From the NCBI GenBank assembly GCA_036365455.1, contig JAWQUS010000003.1:9010001-9074000 (forward strand): a stretch of 64,000 bases of DNA, given 5' to 3'. Positions 23,202-33,062 of this stretch are shown here, in pieces (position 1 is the stretch's first letter; each line of letters begins with the position of its first letter). A model generated the notes under the pieces. The model was not told the DNA's origin. It searched no databases and worked only from the letters and a program-made list of their open reading frames with translations. Source of the stretch: Macrosoma leucophasiata. Lineage: Eukaryota > Arthropoda > Insecta > Lepidoptera > Hedylidae. A program made the translations under genes and the position numbers.

Positions 23202-23551
23202 TCAATACATAAAAAAGAGTTATTCCTATTTATTCGTGGAAGCTTTTCCCAACTGATTTATATTTCATGTAAGTATTTTTATAACAAAACGGCGTACCAC
23301 AGCTTCATTTAAATAGAAATACACTCGTGTAGTCAGAAAATGTTTTATAATACGTGTTTCTTTTCACGGAAACCCTTTTAAATAAACGTTATACCTACGT
23401 TAGAATTTAATAAAAATATGTAAACATCATACGGCAGCGTATAAGTAAGAATTATACAAACGCCTGTATATATGGGGGGACGGGAGTAAACAATAATGAT
23501 GAAATAAAGAAAAAACGAAAATAAAAATTTGTCTTAGGATAAGGAACTTAC

Positions 23552-23604
23552 CTACGACTTCAGGATAACCAGTCGAGCTGCTTTCAAACCGTTCCACATC
23601 ATCA
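23552..23604 (-). other. Candidate host exon (53 nt)
   Basis: On the minus strand a ...aaactttacAG acceptor is followed by 53 nt and a perfect GTAAGT donor (GT at 23551-23550). One frame through it is open and reads DDVERFESSSTGYPEVV. No family is recognised, and a chance match is possible at this window size. The polypyrimidine tract is weak. It is recorded as the only host-exon-like site noticed. Confidence 0.25.
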
Positions 23605-23679
23605 CTGTAAAGTTTATCAGAATATCAGTTGTATAGCAAACAAAATAACCTAATCTTGTCAATCTCGACACCAATCACC

Positions 23680-23785
23680 AGATGGCTCTGACGAGATCGT
23701 TATTAGACATGTTCCAGTACCGTCAGCGATCGGACTAGCACGTTGTTCCGACTGGACAAAGTAACTGCACAATGTCAGCGAATTA
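23680..23785. repeat. Diverged repeat pair, copy 1
   Basis: Shares gttccagt..cgtc.gcg, cggacta.cacgttgt and ccgactggacaa with 24385-24452 in the same order. Both copies lie about 330-260 bp after a matching phrase, aaacccttttaaataaacg (23370 and 24195), so a larger unit of roughly 400 bp seems duplicated. Confidence 0.6.
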
Positions 23786-24190
23786 CTACAACTTTAAGAA
23801 TGTCCAAATCGGTGTAACACATCTGCTCGCTAAAAATAATAGCTGAGTACATAGACAAATACAGCTTCAGTTCAATCAAGCTTGTATCTTACTCACTATA
23901 CCAAAGGAAGTCTTTCAGAATAGATATGGCTTAAAAAGCTGTGAGCGATTATTTTTATTCGTTTTTTATTTCCCAAGTGCTGCAATGTCTTAAAGTTCTA
24001 AAATGATGACTAGAGACATTATCTTCATTGTGCAAGCGTATACACACTTGACAGATAATATATATAATGCATTTGTGCAAGTGTATACCATCTTTACAAA
24101 AGGACATAAAAGAAAGGCTCATTTAAAATATTAAAGCTCCTATGAAGAGAAAATCTCATTTAATATCTGTTCCTTCGTTGGAAGATTACA

Positions 24191-24460
24191 CGAAAACCCT
24201 TTTAAATAAACGGTATACGGTTTAATATTATGTCAAAAACACGAAATAACACATCGAACCGCAACGTTTTAATAATGAATGATACCACCTCGTGTACAGT
24301 AGAACTGGAAAAAAACGATATTAATGCGTTAATCTCAGCTTCTCCAGAGGGTTCTTGGCATGATACGAGAGCTGACGAGGGCGTCATTTGTCACGTTCCA
24401 GTGACGTCGGCGCCGGACTAACACGTTGTACCGACTGGACAATGTAGCTTCACGATTTAA
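24191..24460. repeat. Diverged repeat pair, copy 2
   Basis: Second copy of the unit described at 23680. Open frames on both strands here (24230-24421 plus, 24202-24387 minus) have no recognisable content. Confidence 0.55.
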
Positions 24461-26160
24461 GAGGGTTAGCTAACCTTTCGAAGATATTTTCCAAAATAGC
24501 GAATTTCAGCTTAATGTTTGTCATCACTGTAAGTGTTCCTGCCTTTTTCGTGTTCTCTTTTGTATGTAATTTTTTCGGAAATAGTTACAAGCGTAATCGC
24601 TGAAATAGAGTATTTGACTAATATTTTTTATTGTTATTTCAAAATGTATGATAAATGTTAGTAAATATCGTCATTGGAACCACTTCTAACAAAAAACTAA
24701 TAGATTTTGAGATATTATTATCAACATTCGAAAGTTGCCAGTTATGAAATGATCTCAAACGGCTCATACAAAATTGTACAGGCTTGTGACGTCACACACG
24801 AAATCAATGACGAATTCAAGAAATCTTAAAATATCTTCGTTAATATTGCGTTTTTGTAAATAGTATGCATGGTAAAAGTTGTTGAGATTTGTATATGAAA
24901 ACGAATTCTGCAATTTTTTTAAATGAAATGTTTTGTTTCTTTTTATTTGTTCACCTCTTCTACAATAATGCACGGACTTTAATAATTTTTAACTTTTCAT
25001 TTCCATGTTACAGACTACGTAATTAAAAAAAAAATACACATTGTCAAATACCCTAATTGTAATATTTTTGTGAGCTGGACTATGATTTCTGGTAATACGT
25101 ACTTACCTGTTGTTTATTAGTTTTGTTGTTTAACTGTTTATTCGTTGTGTTTTACGTATTTTAATGACCATATTAAATAAACCTTCACCGTGTATACTAA
25201 TAATTGAATAGGGATTTTCCTTTGCAACTTAGTTTCAAATCTTCAAAACTCTTTTCCTTCCCTAACTGCCATAGTAAAAGAATTACAAATCAACTACCAA
25301 GGCCCAGCCTCAAGCAAAGCGGCTGGGTTAGTCATCAGTCGCAGATTGTATTCCTGCTCAAGCTCAAGTCTTTCTTTCCATTTTTTCTTTAATTTCTAAA
25401 TTCGCTCGCAGAAATAAAATGAGACAGTAAATATTTTAAATTATACATTACTACAATAAAGACAGTAATAAATATATGAGATCGTGGTTAACATTAGCGT
25501 AACTTGGCAACGAACAACAAATTTATTTCTGTTGTCTGTTTTACTAAATTGAGATATTAACTGGAAGTGTCCTTGCCACAAATGTTTTCTAAGTAGTAAA
25601 AAAACGAACATAATGATGTTCGTCCTTTAATAATATGACTGTGATAGTTATTATACCAATAACGCAAGTCGTGAAGAATTGAGGAAGGATGGGAGTCAGG
25701 AAATAACAATGACGCCATCTTGATCGTGCTTAAATGCTAATAGTATTGTCTATCAGATTTAGAAATAGAACTAGTGCTTTATTACTTTTTTCTTCGGAAG
25801 AATGAATGTTGGGCATTGCCTAGGATTGTATCTTTTGCCACCAAAAATATGAGATATTAATTTTTAGGACTTTCAATATCATAAATATTGTGTCATCGCT
25901 TCAATATGTGCTTCATAATATACGAGTACAAGGCAAATTTACCTACCGTAGTTGTTGTGTTTTCGTATGAATTTATTGAGTTTCGGTGAATTGAACATCC
26001 AATATACAATAATACATACATATTAAGTAGTGTGTGTTAGTAAGTGATAAAATGTATGAAGCAGATGATTGATAATATCGCAATTAATTGTTACTGTACG
26101 AAAACGAATATTCACTAATATCAGGATATACCTACTACATTACCTACAATATGTAGATAG
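24461..26160. other. Unassigned AT-rich DNA with a SINE-D tail relic
   Basis: A short piece near 25360-25400 (tctttctttccattttttct) resembles the 3' tail of SINE-D. Otherwise nothing recognised. Confidence 0.4.
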
Positions 26161-26497
26161 GTACTTAGTAAAACTGCCTCGGTAGCCTAGTGGTAGCAGG
26201 CCACTACTACTACGCTGAGGTCCTGGGTTCGATTCCCGGGTAGGGGGTTATCAGAGATAATGGTGAAAAAGCCTTTATCTCTGGTTCTATTGGGATTTTT
26301 CCATTTTCTGGAAATTTCCCAGTACCTCAAAGTTTGGTAATGTGCCCGGAGATGTCAACAGGCTCGCCACCTGTTACATGGGCCAAAACGTAACCGGCGA
26401 ATCGTGGGTGTTTGCATGTATGCTTGAATGCATGCATTTACCTCTGCCTACCCCTTCGGGGATTACAGGCGTGAAGTTACGTACGTACTTAGTAAAA
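26161..26497 (+). repeat. SINE-B insertion with 13-bp target duplication
   Basis: The SINE itself is 26174-26484. Exact direct repeats gtacttagtaaaa flank it (26161-26173 and 26485-26497). The tRNA-like head has A box TAGCCTAGTGG and B box GGTTCGATTCC, both matching polymerase III consensus. The body contains gggatttttccattttctgg and the end is ggattacaggcgtgaagtta. The intact duplication and promoter boxes indicate a recent insertion. Confidence 0.92.
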
Positions 26498-27127
26498 ATG
26501 AGAACAAAAAAACAATATCAATGGAATAGACGAGCTCGTTTTAAAATTGTTATTGGAATATGGTTCGGTCATTCGCAAAATGAAATAATTTAGACTGAAT
26601 AATGTTGTAATATTTAACCGGCTGCATAGCATATAATTCCTGTGATTACAATTGTTTATTTTCGAACATCTGTTGCTGTCGTACAAAGATAAAGTTTTCT
26701 TGGAAATAAACGTTAACATAATTGCTTTCAAAGCGAATGAGCCTGCAGTTTACAGTTTTTCACAATAGCGTAACACATTAATTAAACCAAGATATGTTTC
26801 AAACCTCATAACGTAAATAAAATTAATGTCGAACCTAATTACTTCTGTCGAAGACACGCTTACAGGGAATTAAAATTACCATTCTAAAATCCAATTTTCA
26901 ATCGTCCCATTCCAGTGGATAAAAAGCTTATTTATTGTTTTCTTTACGAATTTGTAACGGGTGTGTAATTTCCGGAACATATGCTCTGGTTTCGGTAGTG
27001 GTAACGTAAAGTACGTTATGATATGATAATATGATAATTTTAGTTTTTTTACGTGAGCTTTATAGCCAACAGCATTTAATTATTGTTTTATATTATTTCG
27101 CATTAACACATGCTTGTGAAATATATT
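26498..27127. other. Unassigned AT-rich DNA
   Basis: Nothing recognised. Confidence 0.35.
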
Positions 27128-27273
27128 GCTACTGAAGCCCTGCCCGATTTGTCAAATCTTTCCTTCACATCTATTGCATTGCTTTATAGTAGCGTCATCT
27201 ATTACCAACTACCATAAAGCAATGCAATAGATGTGAAGGAAAGATTTGACAAATCGGGCAGGGCTTCAGTAGC
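27128..27273. repeat. Perfect 60-bp inverted repeat, 26-nt loop
   Basis: Arms 27128-27187 and 27214-27273 are complementary at all 60 positions; the loop is 27188-27213. The last 12 bases of the right arm (ggcttcagtagc) are the first bases of the SINE-D head at 27262, so the left arm is an inverted copy of flanking DNA plus SINE start. Confidence 0.97.
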
Positions 27274-27372
27274 TCAATTGGAAGAGCGGCTGGACTAGAT
27301 TCCCAGTAGGTCGCGAGTTCGAGTCTCGCCTGAAGTCAAATTTTTCTTTCCATTTTTCTTTAAAAATAAAAG
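27262..27372 (+). repeat. SINE-D (tRNA-derived)
   Basis: Bases 27262-27337 form a tRNA-like unit: acceptor GGCTTCA / TGAAGTC, D stem GCTC / GAGC, B box GAGTTCGAGTC. The anticodon loop comes out two bases too long, and a near-identical copy with the same tail (aaatttttctttccattttt) lies at 54808-54912. That makes it a SINE head rather than a tRNA gene. Confidence 0.75.
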
Positions 27373-27615
27373 TATTTAATTACCATCACTCTACGTTCGT
27401 TTCATATTAGTCTATAAAAGTAAAAATAAATCTATATTAGAAAAATAAATTGCTGTTCGTTAGTCTCGCTAAGACTCGAGAACAGCTAAACCGATTTGGC
27501 TAATTTTGGTTTTGAATGATTTTTGGAAGTCCAGGGAAGGTTTAGAAGGTAAGAAAATACGAAGAAATTGAAGGGAACAACCACAATTTCATTTTCCAAT
27601 ACAAATAGTACGTAT

Positions 27616-28546
27616 TGAAATAAAACTATTTTTACGGATTTATCTCGCGTATATTAAACTAAAATGATTTTTAAAATCAACCCGACGTTTCGGTCGCGAA
27701 AGCACCGAAAGCAGCACCTACGCCAGGTGCTACATAACAACAAGCTCCATGTACCACCCGTCCGTCACAGAGGCCGCGTGAAACCACCTACAGTAGAACG
27801 ACAACCAGCCATACTACCTTACGTTAAGGGTGTCACAGATAAAATCAGCAACATTTTAAAAAAGAATTCCATTAAAACAGTTTTCAAACCATATAAAAAG
27901 ATTCATCAGTATTTAAGACCCATTAAAAGTAATATTCCATTACAAAATTCTGGCATTTATAAATTAGATTGTGATTGTGGACTCTCATATATTGGTCAAA
28001 CGAAGAGAGCTGTATCCACCCGCGTTAAAGAGCACATTGCTGATGTCAAAAACCGAAGAACAGGGAGGTCTGCAGTCTGTGAACACATAGCGGATAAGCC
28101 AAACCATTACATCCGGTTTGATAAAATTCAAATACTCGCTAGAGAACACAAACCCATTCCACGAATGGTACGCGAGGCTATTGAAATTAAAAAACACCCA
28201 AATTTCAATAGAGAAGATGGATGGCGATTATCAACATCATGGGATCCCATACTTAACAAGATTAAATCCCAGCCGCAGCAGTCTGCAAGACCTCAAGATA
28301 CCATAAGTAATTATTGTGTTAATCCTGAACGCTACGCAAGGCGTTTACGAAATCGATGGAGGTAGCTACATATAATTTTTCAAACTTCTGTCAGACAAAT
28401 GTCACCTCAGTCTGCCCGGGACCACGGAAGCTGAAAAGCGACCGAAACGTCGGGTTGATTTTAAAAATCATTTTAGTTTAATATACGCGAGATAAATCCG
28501 TAAAAATAGTTTTATTTCAATGAGTGTAGCTCGCGAAAACCTAAGA
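27616..28546 (+). mobile_element. Penelope-like element, deletion derivative
   Basis: Flanked by an exact 15-bp duplication of Helitron sequence, acaaatagtacgtat, at 27601-27615 and 28547-28561. Its ends are inverted copies of one sequence: 27616-27702 mirrors about 28432-28519 (gcgaccgaaacgtcgggttg). The right end has an extra 27 bp (atgagtgtagctcgcgaaaa...) that the left lacks. The body encodes only the nuclease part of the usual protein, and reverse transcriptase is missing. A lone copy of the end lies at 55945-56018. Confidence 0.85.
27664..28365 (+). CDS. GIY-YIG endonuclease domain of Penelope-like element
   Basis: Uninterrupted frame of 233 codons. Residues 96-175 form a GIY-YIG nuclease: GIY at 97-99, the Cys pair of LDCDCG, YIGQTKR at 109-115, the Arg and EH of TRVKEHIAD (120-124), and Glu in REAIEI (170-175). 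The C-terminus ends in a basic RYARRLRNRWR. In Penelope-like elements this domain follows the reverse transcriptase and cuts target DNA; here the transcriptase is deleted. The first ~14 codons are translated from the terminal inverted repeat, so the ATG is probably fortuitous and the natural start lay upstream in the lost part. It cannot transpose by itself. Confidence 0.88.
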   Translation: MIFKINPTFRSRKHRKQHLRQVLHNNKLHVPPVRHRGRVKPPTVERQPAILPYVKGVTDKISNILKKNSIKTVFKPYKKIHQYLRPIKSNIPLQNSGIYKLDCDCGLSYIGQTKRAVSTRVKEHIADVKNRRTGRSAVCEHIADKPNHYIRFDKIQILAREHKPIPRMVREAIEIKKHPNFNREDGWRLSTSWDPILNKIKSQPQQSARPQDTISNYCVNPERYARRLRNRWR

Positions 28547-28883
28547 ACAAATAGTACGTATCTATCAAACCTTTGACAAATTATCTCATTCTGAGGCAAT
28601 ACGAAGTTTGCCGGGTCAGCTAGTCACCTATATATTTGTAAGCGCATTACTTCCAAACAGCTTCACCAAATTGGATAAATCTTTCATATAGGTGATAAAA
28701 ATAATGTGTTAAAAATATTTAAAAAAAATTAAAATTATTCTTAAATATTCGATGGCGGTACGAAATTTGCGGGTATATTATAAAAAAAAACGATCTGCTG
28801 AATAATGAATTTTGATCCGCTTCAGATAAGTGGGCTACCATACCAGAGAATATGTAATAAAAACCATACGTAAGATCAAAAGC

Positions 28884-29219
28884 GAAACGAGAGTAAAACG
28901 TAACTTCACGCCTGTAATCCCCGAAGGGGTAGGCAGAGGTAAATGCATGCATTCAAGCATACATGCAAACACCCACGATTCGCCGGTTACGTTTTGGCCC
29001 ATGTAACAGGTGGCGAGCCTGTTGACATCTCCGGGCACATTACCAAACTTTGAGGTACTGGGAAATTTCCAGAAAATGGAAAAATCCCAATAGAACCAGG
29101 GATAAAGGCTTTTTCACCATTATCTCTGATAACCCCCTACCCGGGAATCGAACCCAGGACCTCAGCGTAGTAGTAGTGGCCTGCTACCACTAGGCTACCG
29201 AGGCAGTAGAAACGAGAGT
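28884..29219 (-). repeat. SINE-B insertion with 11-bp target duplication
   Basis: SINE 28895-29208, antisense, flanked by exact gaaacgagagt at 28884-28894 and 29209-29219. The head complement shows the B box (ggaatcgaacc) and A box (ccactaggcta). It inserted beside or into an older SINE-B 3' fragment (29216-29296). Confidence 0.92.
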
Positions 29220-29296
29220 GTTTGCATGTATGCTTAAATGCATGCATGTACGTCTGCCTACCCCTTCGGGGAGTACAGACGTGAGGTTACATTTTA
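29216..29296 (+). repeat. SINE-B 3' fragment
   Basis: Sense-strand 3' end (gagtgtttgcatgtatgctt ... ctaccccttcggggagtaca, gtgaggttac) starting at the target duplication of the neighbouring SINE-B copy. Confidence 0.8.
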
Positions 29297-29537
29297 TTAT
29301 ATCCCAATAAAAAAACTTGCAACAAACTATAGGATATTGGTAATATTGTACTTCGATTAGCTAACCCAATCTTTTTAATTTTACGGGAGCGAACGCGATT
29401 TACGGACGACCGAACCGATAAATAGTGCGTGGGAAGCTGACCAACATGTATCGCGATGCTCCATTCCAAACAAAGCGAAACCATGATCACCCCATGATAG
29501 CTCGCTATTGCATATTGGTATTATATTTATATTGATA

Positions 29538-29720
29538 CTAGCGGCCTGCACCGGCTTCGCACGGGTGCAATTTAGGTACTTACATAATATTGCAACTATA
29601 AATTGAGATGTACGCTATCCTATCTGGTAAGTTGGATCATACTGCACACGGTGTGCAAGTTTAATTAAAATCGGTTAAGTAGTTTAGGAGTCCATCGCGG
29701 ACAAATACTGTGACACGTAA
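29538..29720 (-). mobile_element. Helitron fragment, gcggcc-type
   Basis: Antisense: CTAG at 29538-29541 preceded by A, then the GC-rich subterminal hairpin (gcggcctgcaccggcttcgc). The body (gctatcctatct.taagttgg, aatcggttaagt) is shared with 60629-60800. Confidence 0.75.
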
Positions 29721-30002
29721 TTTAGAAGAAAGATTGCGATGAACTGGTTCTGTCATGCTGAAGGAAATTGGTTCTTGTACTACTTTAAAGTGATCTAATC
29801 GGGCGCCTCGATCACTGCTAACTACTCAAATTGAGTTGTATCTAGTATTTTGTTGGTAATACGAGTAGAGTGATTCTAGAGTTAGTTTGAGTACAATAAG
29901 TGCTTTCAGTGGACTTCGATAGCACGCTTTATATACCTTTTTTTGGTATTGAATATAGTGTGGAATATAATATTATTATATTGAATAGAAAAGTACTATT
30001 AT

Positions 30003-30071
30003 TATTTATGTCATGATAGTGACAAACAGGCATGCATATGGATGTTATGTCACGATTGCAGCATATATAGG
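30003..30071 (-). repeat. Degenerate SINE-C 3' end
   Basis: Weak antisense match (gtgacaaacaggcatgca, gatgttatgtcacgattgca). Confidence 0.45.
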
Positions 30072-30479
30072 TATACAGGGTTACTTTAAATTAGCGCATA
30101 ACCTCCTGCAGACAGCCTCTGTAGGTCAATCCCAACAACATTTGTTCAACGACTTTGTACAAATCTTAATAAATACCCCCTAAAAAACATAAACAAAAAA
30201 ATATTTCAAAAGTTCAAAATAGTATTGCCGCCGCTGTGTCACCCCGCAACCCCGCTCCCCGCTGCACGTGAAGATATTTTGCCTAGGCAAAGGTATACCT
30301 ACGGTAAGAGTAGGTAAATGCCAGTTTAGTAGGCAAAAAAAAACAATTTGAATGGGAAAATTTAAATTTTGATAACTACTCGTATGAATTATAAAAAGTC
30401 GTAGAGCAAATGTTGTTGGGACTGATGTAGAGAGGCTGCCTGCAAGAGGTTATGCGCTAATTACAAATAACCCTGTATA
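30072..30479. mobile_element. 400-bp MITE with ~75 bp terminal inverted repeats
   Basis: The element is 30076-30475, flanked by TATA (30072-30075, 30476-30479). Ends cagggtta...taaccctg; arms share attagcgcataacctc, gcctct and caacaacatttg in mirror order. The interior includes a GC-rich stretch (30228-30275). No coding. Confidence 0.85.
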
Positions 30480-30902
30480 CAACTACACTAAAGGTTTTGG
30501 CGGGAACCTTGAAAGAGGCGTATGGTGCTCTTCTTTTATTTAATTTTCTTGGTGTATTTTTAAGTTATAATGAATAAAGTTGGTGGCATTTTGTTTGATA
30601 TAGGTTTATTACAGTGCCCGTGTATAGTGAAATAGAATAATAGTGCGAAAACACGACCTTTCGGGTTGCCTCCAAAACTTCATTGTAAATGTTCTGGTAA
30701 AGTAGCCATCGCTTTACTCGAATAACTGACTGTAACTCACTCGACTGACATACTTAATAAATAATTGACTGACTATATTATACTAACTTTTACGCTGCTT
30801 ATATATAAATACGAATACGAAATATCGTTTTACTTGACACTGGCAATATGAGTATTATGAGTAATAGCGATGCCACATTATTAAAAAAAAACTACACAAA
30901 AA
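30480..30902. other. Unassigned AT-rich DNA
   Basis: Nothing recognised. Confidence 0.35.
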
Positions 30903-31085
30903 CCAGAGAGCAAAATGTAGATGCGTTGCCTCACTTGAGGTCTCGGATGTTCGCCTGTGTGATAATATACATTACCATCTGAGCGGAGCATGATAGTGCT
31001 GAACACTTGGCGGCAGAAAGATAAGATACTATGTTGGTGCCTACGCCTAAAGCTTCAACACTGGAACTCTACCACCAGTAAAATT
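30903..31085 (-). repeat. Diverged SINE-C, 5' two-thirds
   Basis: Antisense: agatgcgttgcctcacttga, gatagtgctgaacac, ggaactctaccaccagtaaa. The 3' third is missing. Confidence 0.7.
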
Positions 31086-31117
31086 ATACCTAAATTTAGG
31101 GATATACATGGCTCCGT

Positions 31118-31245
31118 AATAAGACAGTCTCAAGGGTGGCGACGCATCTGCATTTAGATCTCAGGTTTTTGTGTAGACGTCTGCAGTCATCATTTAACAT
31201 CAATGTGACCTGCAAGTTTGTTCGCCACCTTCCTTACTTAAAAAA
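31118..31245 (+). repeat. Diverged SINE-C, 3' part
   Basis: Sense: cgacgcatctgcattta, gcagtcatcatttaacatca, then poly-A. Together with 30903-31085 it makes an inverted pair of partial copies. Confidence 0.7.
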
Positions 31246-31874
31246 AAACTGCACAAAAAATAATGTTCTTGTGTATCCCTAAAAATGCACGTCCTATGAG
31301 ATATGAAATACAATTCATGACAACTGCACATTGCACATTACCATACTCTTAGCATCATTACTTAAAAGCATGATCATAAGATGTATTATGTGGTGTACCC
31401 CATTTATATGTAAGAGTTGACGAGTTCATGTTCTCATGTGGCTCATTTATCGAATATGTATGAAAGGGTAAAGTACAGTCGCCAAATATCGTCCCCTTTT
31501 TGTAAAAAAATTGTCAAAAATAAAATATTACAGATAAAAAAAATAAATAAAACGTATATCGTCAGGTACAATACTTCTTTATTCTTAAAACTATTGACAA
31601 TGTAATTAACTTTGTTACAATTTCTTTAAAAACTAAATTTAACAAAAACGTGCAAATGGTACAAAATATTTTTTGGGCTTCTATTATCGTCCCGGGGACG
31701 ATATTGAGATCACAGTAAGCTAAACATAGACATAAGTTCAATTGTGCTCTTAATAATATTTTTTAGATAGATACGATATATTTTATATAAAGTATTTCTT
31801 AATCATATTATAATATCTAATCAGTATTTGTGCAACAATAAGTATCGTTTAAGTGAGTAATTTTCATTTTTCAA

Positions 31875-32092
31875 AAAAGTTGTACAAATAAATTTAGAGG
31901 CAGGATTATCAACGCAATCCTCATGCATTGGAAACATTTTATGCATCTTATCCATTTCTCTCCCCTTTTGTCTTGGGAAAAGCTATGTTGACAAACTATG
32001 CATTCAGCATCATCATCGCTGTCTTCGTCGTCAGTAGAGACCAAAATTGGATCAGTTCCAAATGTTTCCTCATCAGAAAACTGCTTTCCTGG
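31875..32092 (-). pseudogene. Transposase C-terminal tail with PHD-like zinc finger
   Basis: Minus-strand frame with an acidic run (STDDEDSDDDAE) followed by CIVCQHSFSQ...EKWIRCIKC. After a one-base shift the next frame gives MHEDCVDN...KFIC. Cys pairs, then His-x2-Cys and a last Cys outline the C4HC3-like finger found at the end of many insect pogo-type transposases. The upstream DDE catalytic region is absent: the frame begins at the SINE-C border, and beyond the SINE only subterminal repeats remain. The frameshift and the missing catalytic domain make it non-functional. Confidence 0.65.
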
Positions 32093-32356
32093 TGGTAGAT
32101 CTCCAGTGACGGAGCTCGCGGGCGTAGGCACCACTGCATTACATAATATACTTGCCGCTAAATGGTGGTATTCAGCACTATCGTGTTCCGGTCAGGTCGT
32201 AACGTCCGGCACAAAATCATAACACCTTAGGCCTCAGGAGTGGTAACGCATCTGCATTTCGACCTTGATATTTGAGTAAGTGTCTATAGGCTGCAGTCAT
32301 CACTTAACATCAATGTGAACTGCATGCTTGTTTGCCACTTTCATTACATAAAAAAG
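32088..32356 (+). repeat. SINE-C full copy inside the pogo-like element
   Basis: From ggtggtagatctccagtgac to the A-tail at 32355. It interrupts the transposase remnant and so is younger than that element. Confidence 0.85.
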
Positions 32357-32806
32357 TTACCTAAATATCGCCCCGGGGACGATATTAGGTCCACGATGGG
32401 GGACGGTATTAGGAAAATTCGGTTTATATATATAAAAATACGTTCACCAAAACTAACATGTCATAACCTAAAATGTTTCCAATCCGTTTAAATTACATTT
32501 AATGTCGTACATTTCAGCGAAACTTTCTATACAATAAGACAATAATATCCATATTTAATAAAATCCGAAAATATTTCAAATAAAAAATCACCTTGGATAT
32601 TTTTTTTGCTTTTTTAAATATCTTTATGTAGGAGCGACGTCTTACCGCCTATTCTTTTCTATTATCTATTTATTTCTATTCAATGGCCGACTGACGTAAC
32701 TAACATTACATTCGGAACATCAAAACGAGATAACGTTGATTGGGAATAAAGATACAACAGGGGACGGAATTAGGTTCGGGGACGAAATTTGGCGATTGTA
32801 CCTTAC

Positions 32807-32990
32807 TTAGGCGTTTCACACAAGGGACCGCGCGCCGCTGCGGTAGGCAGTGAAGCGGATTTCATGTCGCTTGACCTCTCTATAAAATAAGTTGATACCA
32901 TTCACACTACACCGCCCGTCCGCTCGGTCTAGTTTACTCACCTCCACCGCAATCGGCGGCGGCGCGCGGTTCCTTGTGTAAATCGCCTTA
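32807..32990. mobile_element. GC-rich-ended MITE (about 183 bp)
   Basis: Ends taggcgtttcacacaagg and ccttgtgtaaatcgcctta are inverted, and the arms continue through accgcgcgccgc for about 32 bp with four mismatches. TTA at both borders is the likely target duplication. It starts only 7 bp after the pogo-like element. Confidence 0.8.
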
Positions 32991-33062
32991 GTCTGAACGG
33001 ACCACAAAGAATAGAACGTGGACCTAACATTGATGTTGTAATTTCTGTTCTATTCAGACAGA
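32991..33062. repeat. Internally deleted copy of the 20478 element
   Basis: gtctgaacggaccacaaaga matches the terminal repeat of 20478-21837, and gttctattcagac closes it in inverse. Only the ends remain, abutting the MITE at 32990. Confidence 0.6.

Larger units (their letters stand above)
27431..28623 (+). mobile_element. Lep1-like Helitron split by a Penelope-like element
   Basis: Left half 27431-27615 starts TCTATATTAG and right half 28547-28623 ends gccgggtcagCTAG then T. Joined they match the 22953 copy. The 931 bp between them is the Penelope-like insertion. Confidence 0.88.
31474..32800 (-). mobile_element. Pogo-like (Tc1/mariner superfamily) transposon derivative
   Basis: The element is 31476-32798 with TA duplicated at both ends (31474-31475, 32799-32800). 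Termini cagtcgccaaatatcgtccc and the complement of ggggacgaaatttggcgattg match at all but two of 21 positions. Subterminal repeats of a ggggacgatatt unit lie at 31690-31710, 32376-32392 and 32395-32412. It keeps only the last piece of a transposase frame and has a SINE-C inserted at 32088. The pogo assignment rests on the TA duplication and the zinc-finger tail. Confidence 0.75.

Noticed and set aside
24230..24421. 63-codon frame as a host exon
   Set aside because: It lies in a segment that recurs in diverged form at 23680, and frames exist on both strands. More likely repeat-derived.
26174..26250. tRNA gene (Asp/Gly-like)
   Set aside because: Flanking 13-bp target duplications enclose a 311-bp unit, so it is a SINE-B head.
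27262..27337. tRNA gene (paired acceptor and D stems)
   Set aside because: The anticodon loop is two bases too long, and the same unit with the same tail recurs at 54808-54912; SINE head.
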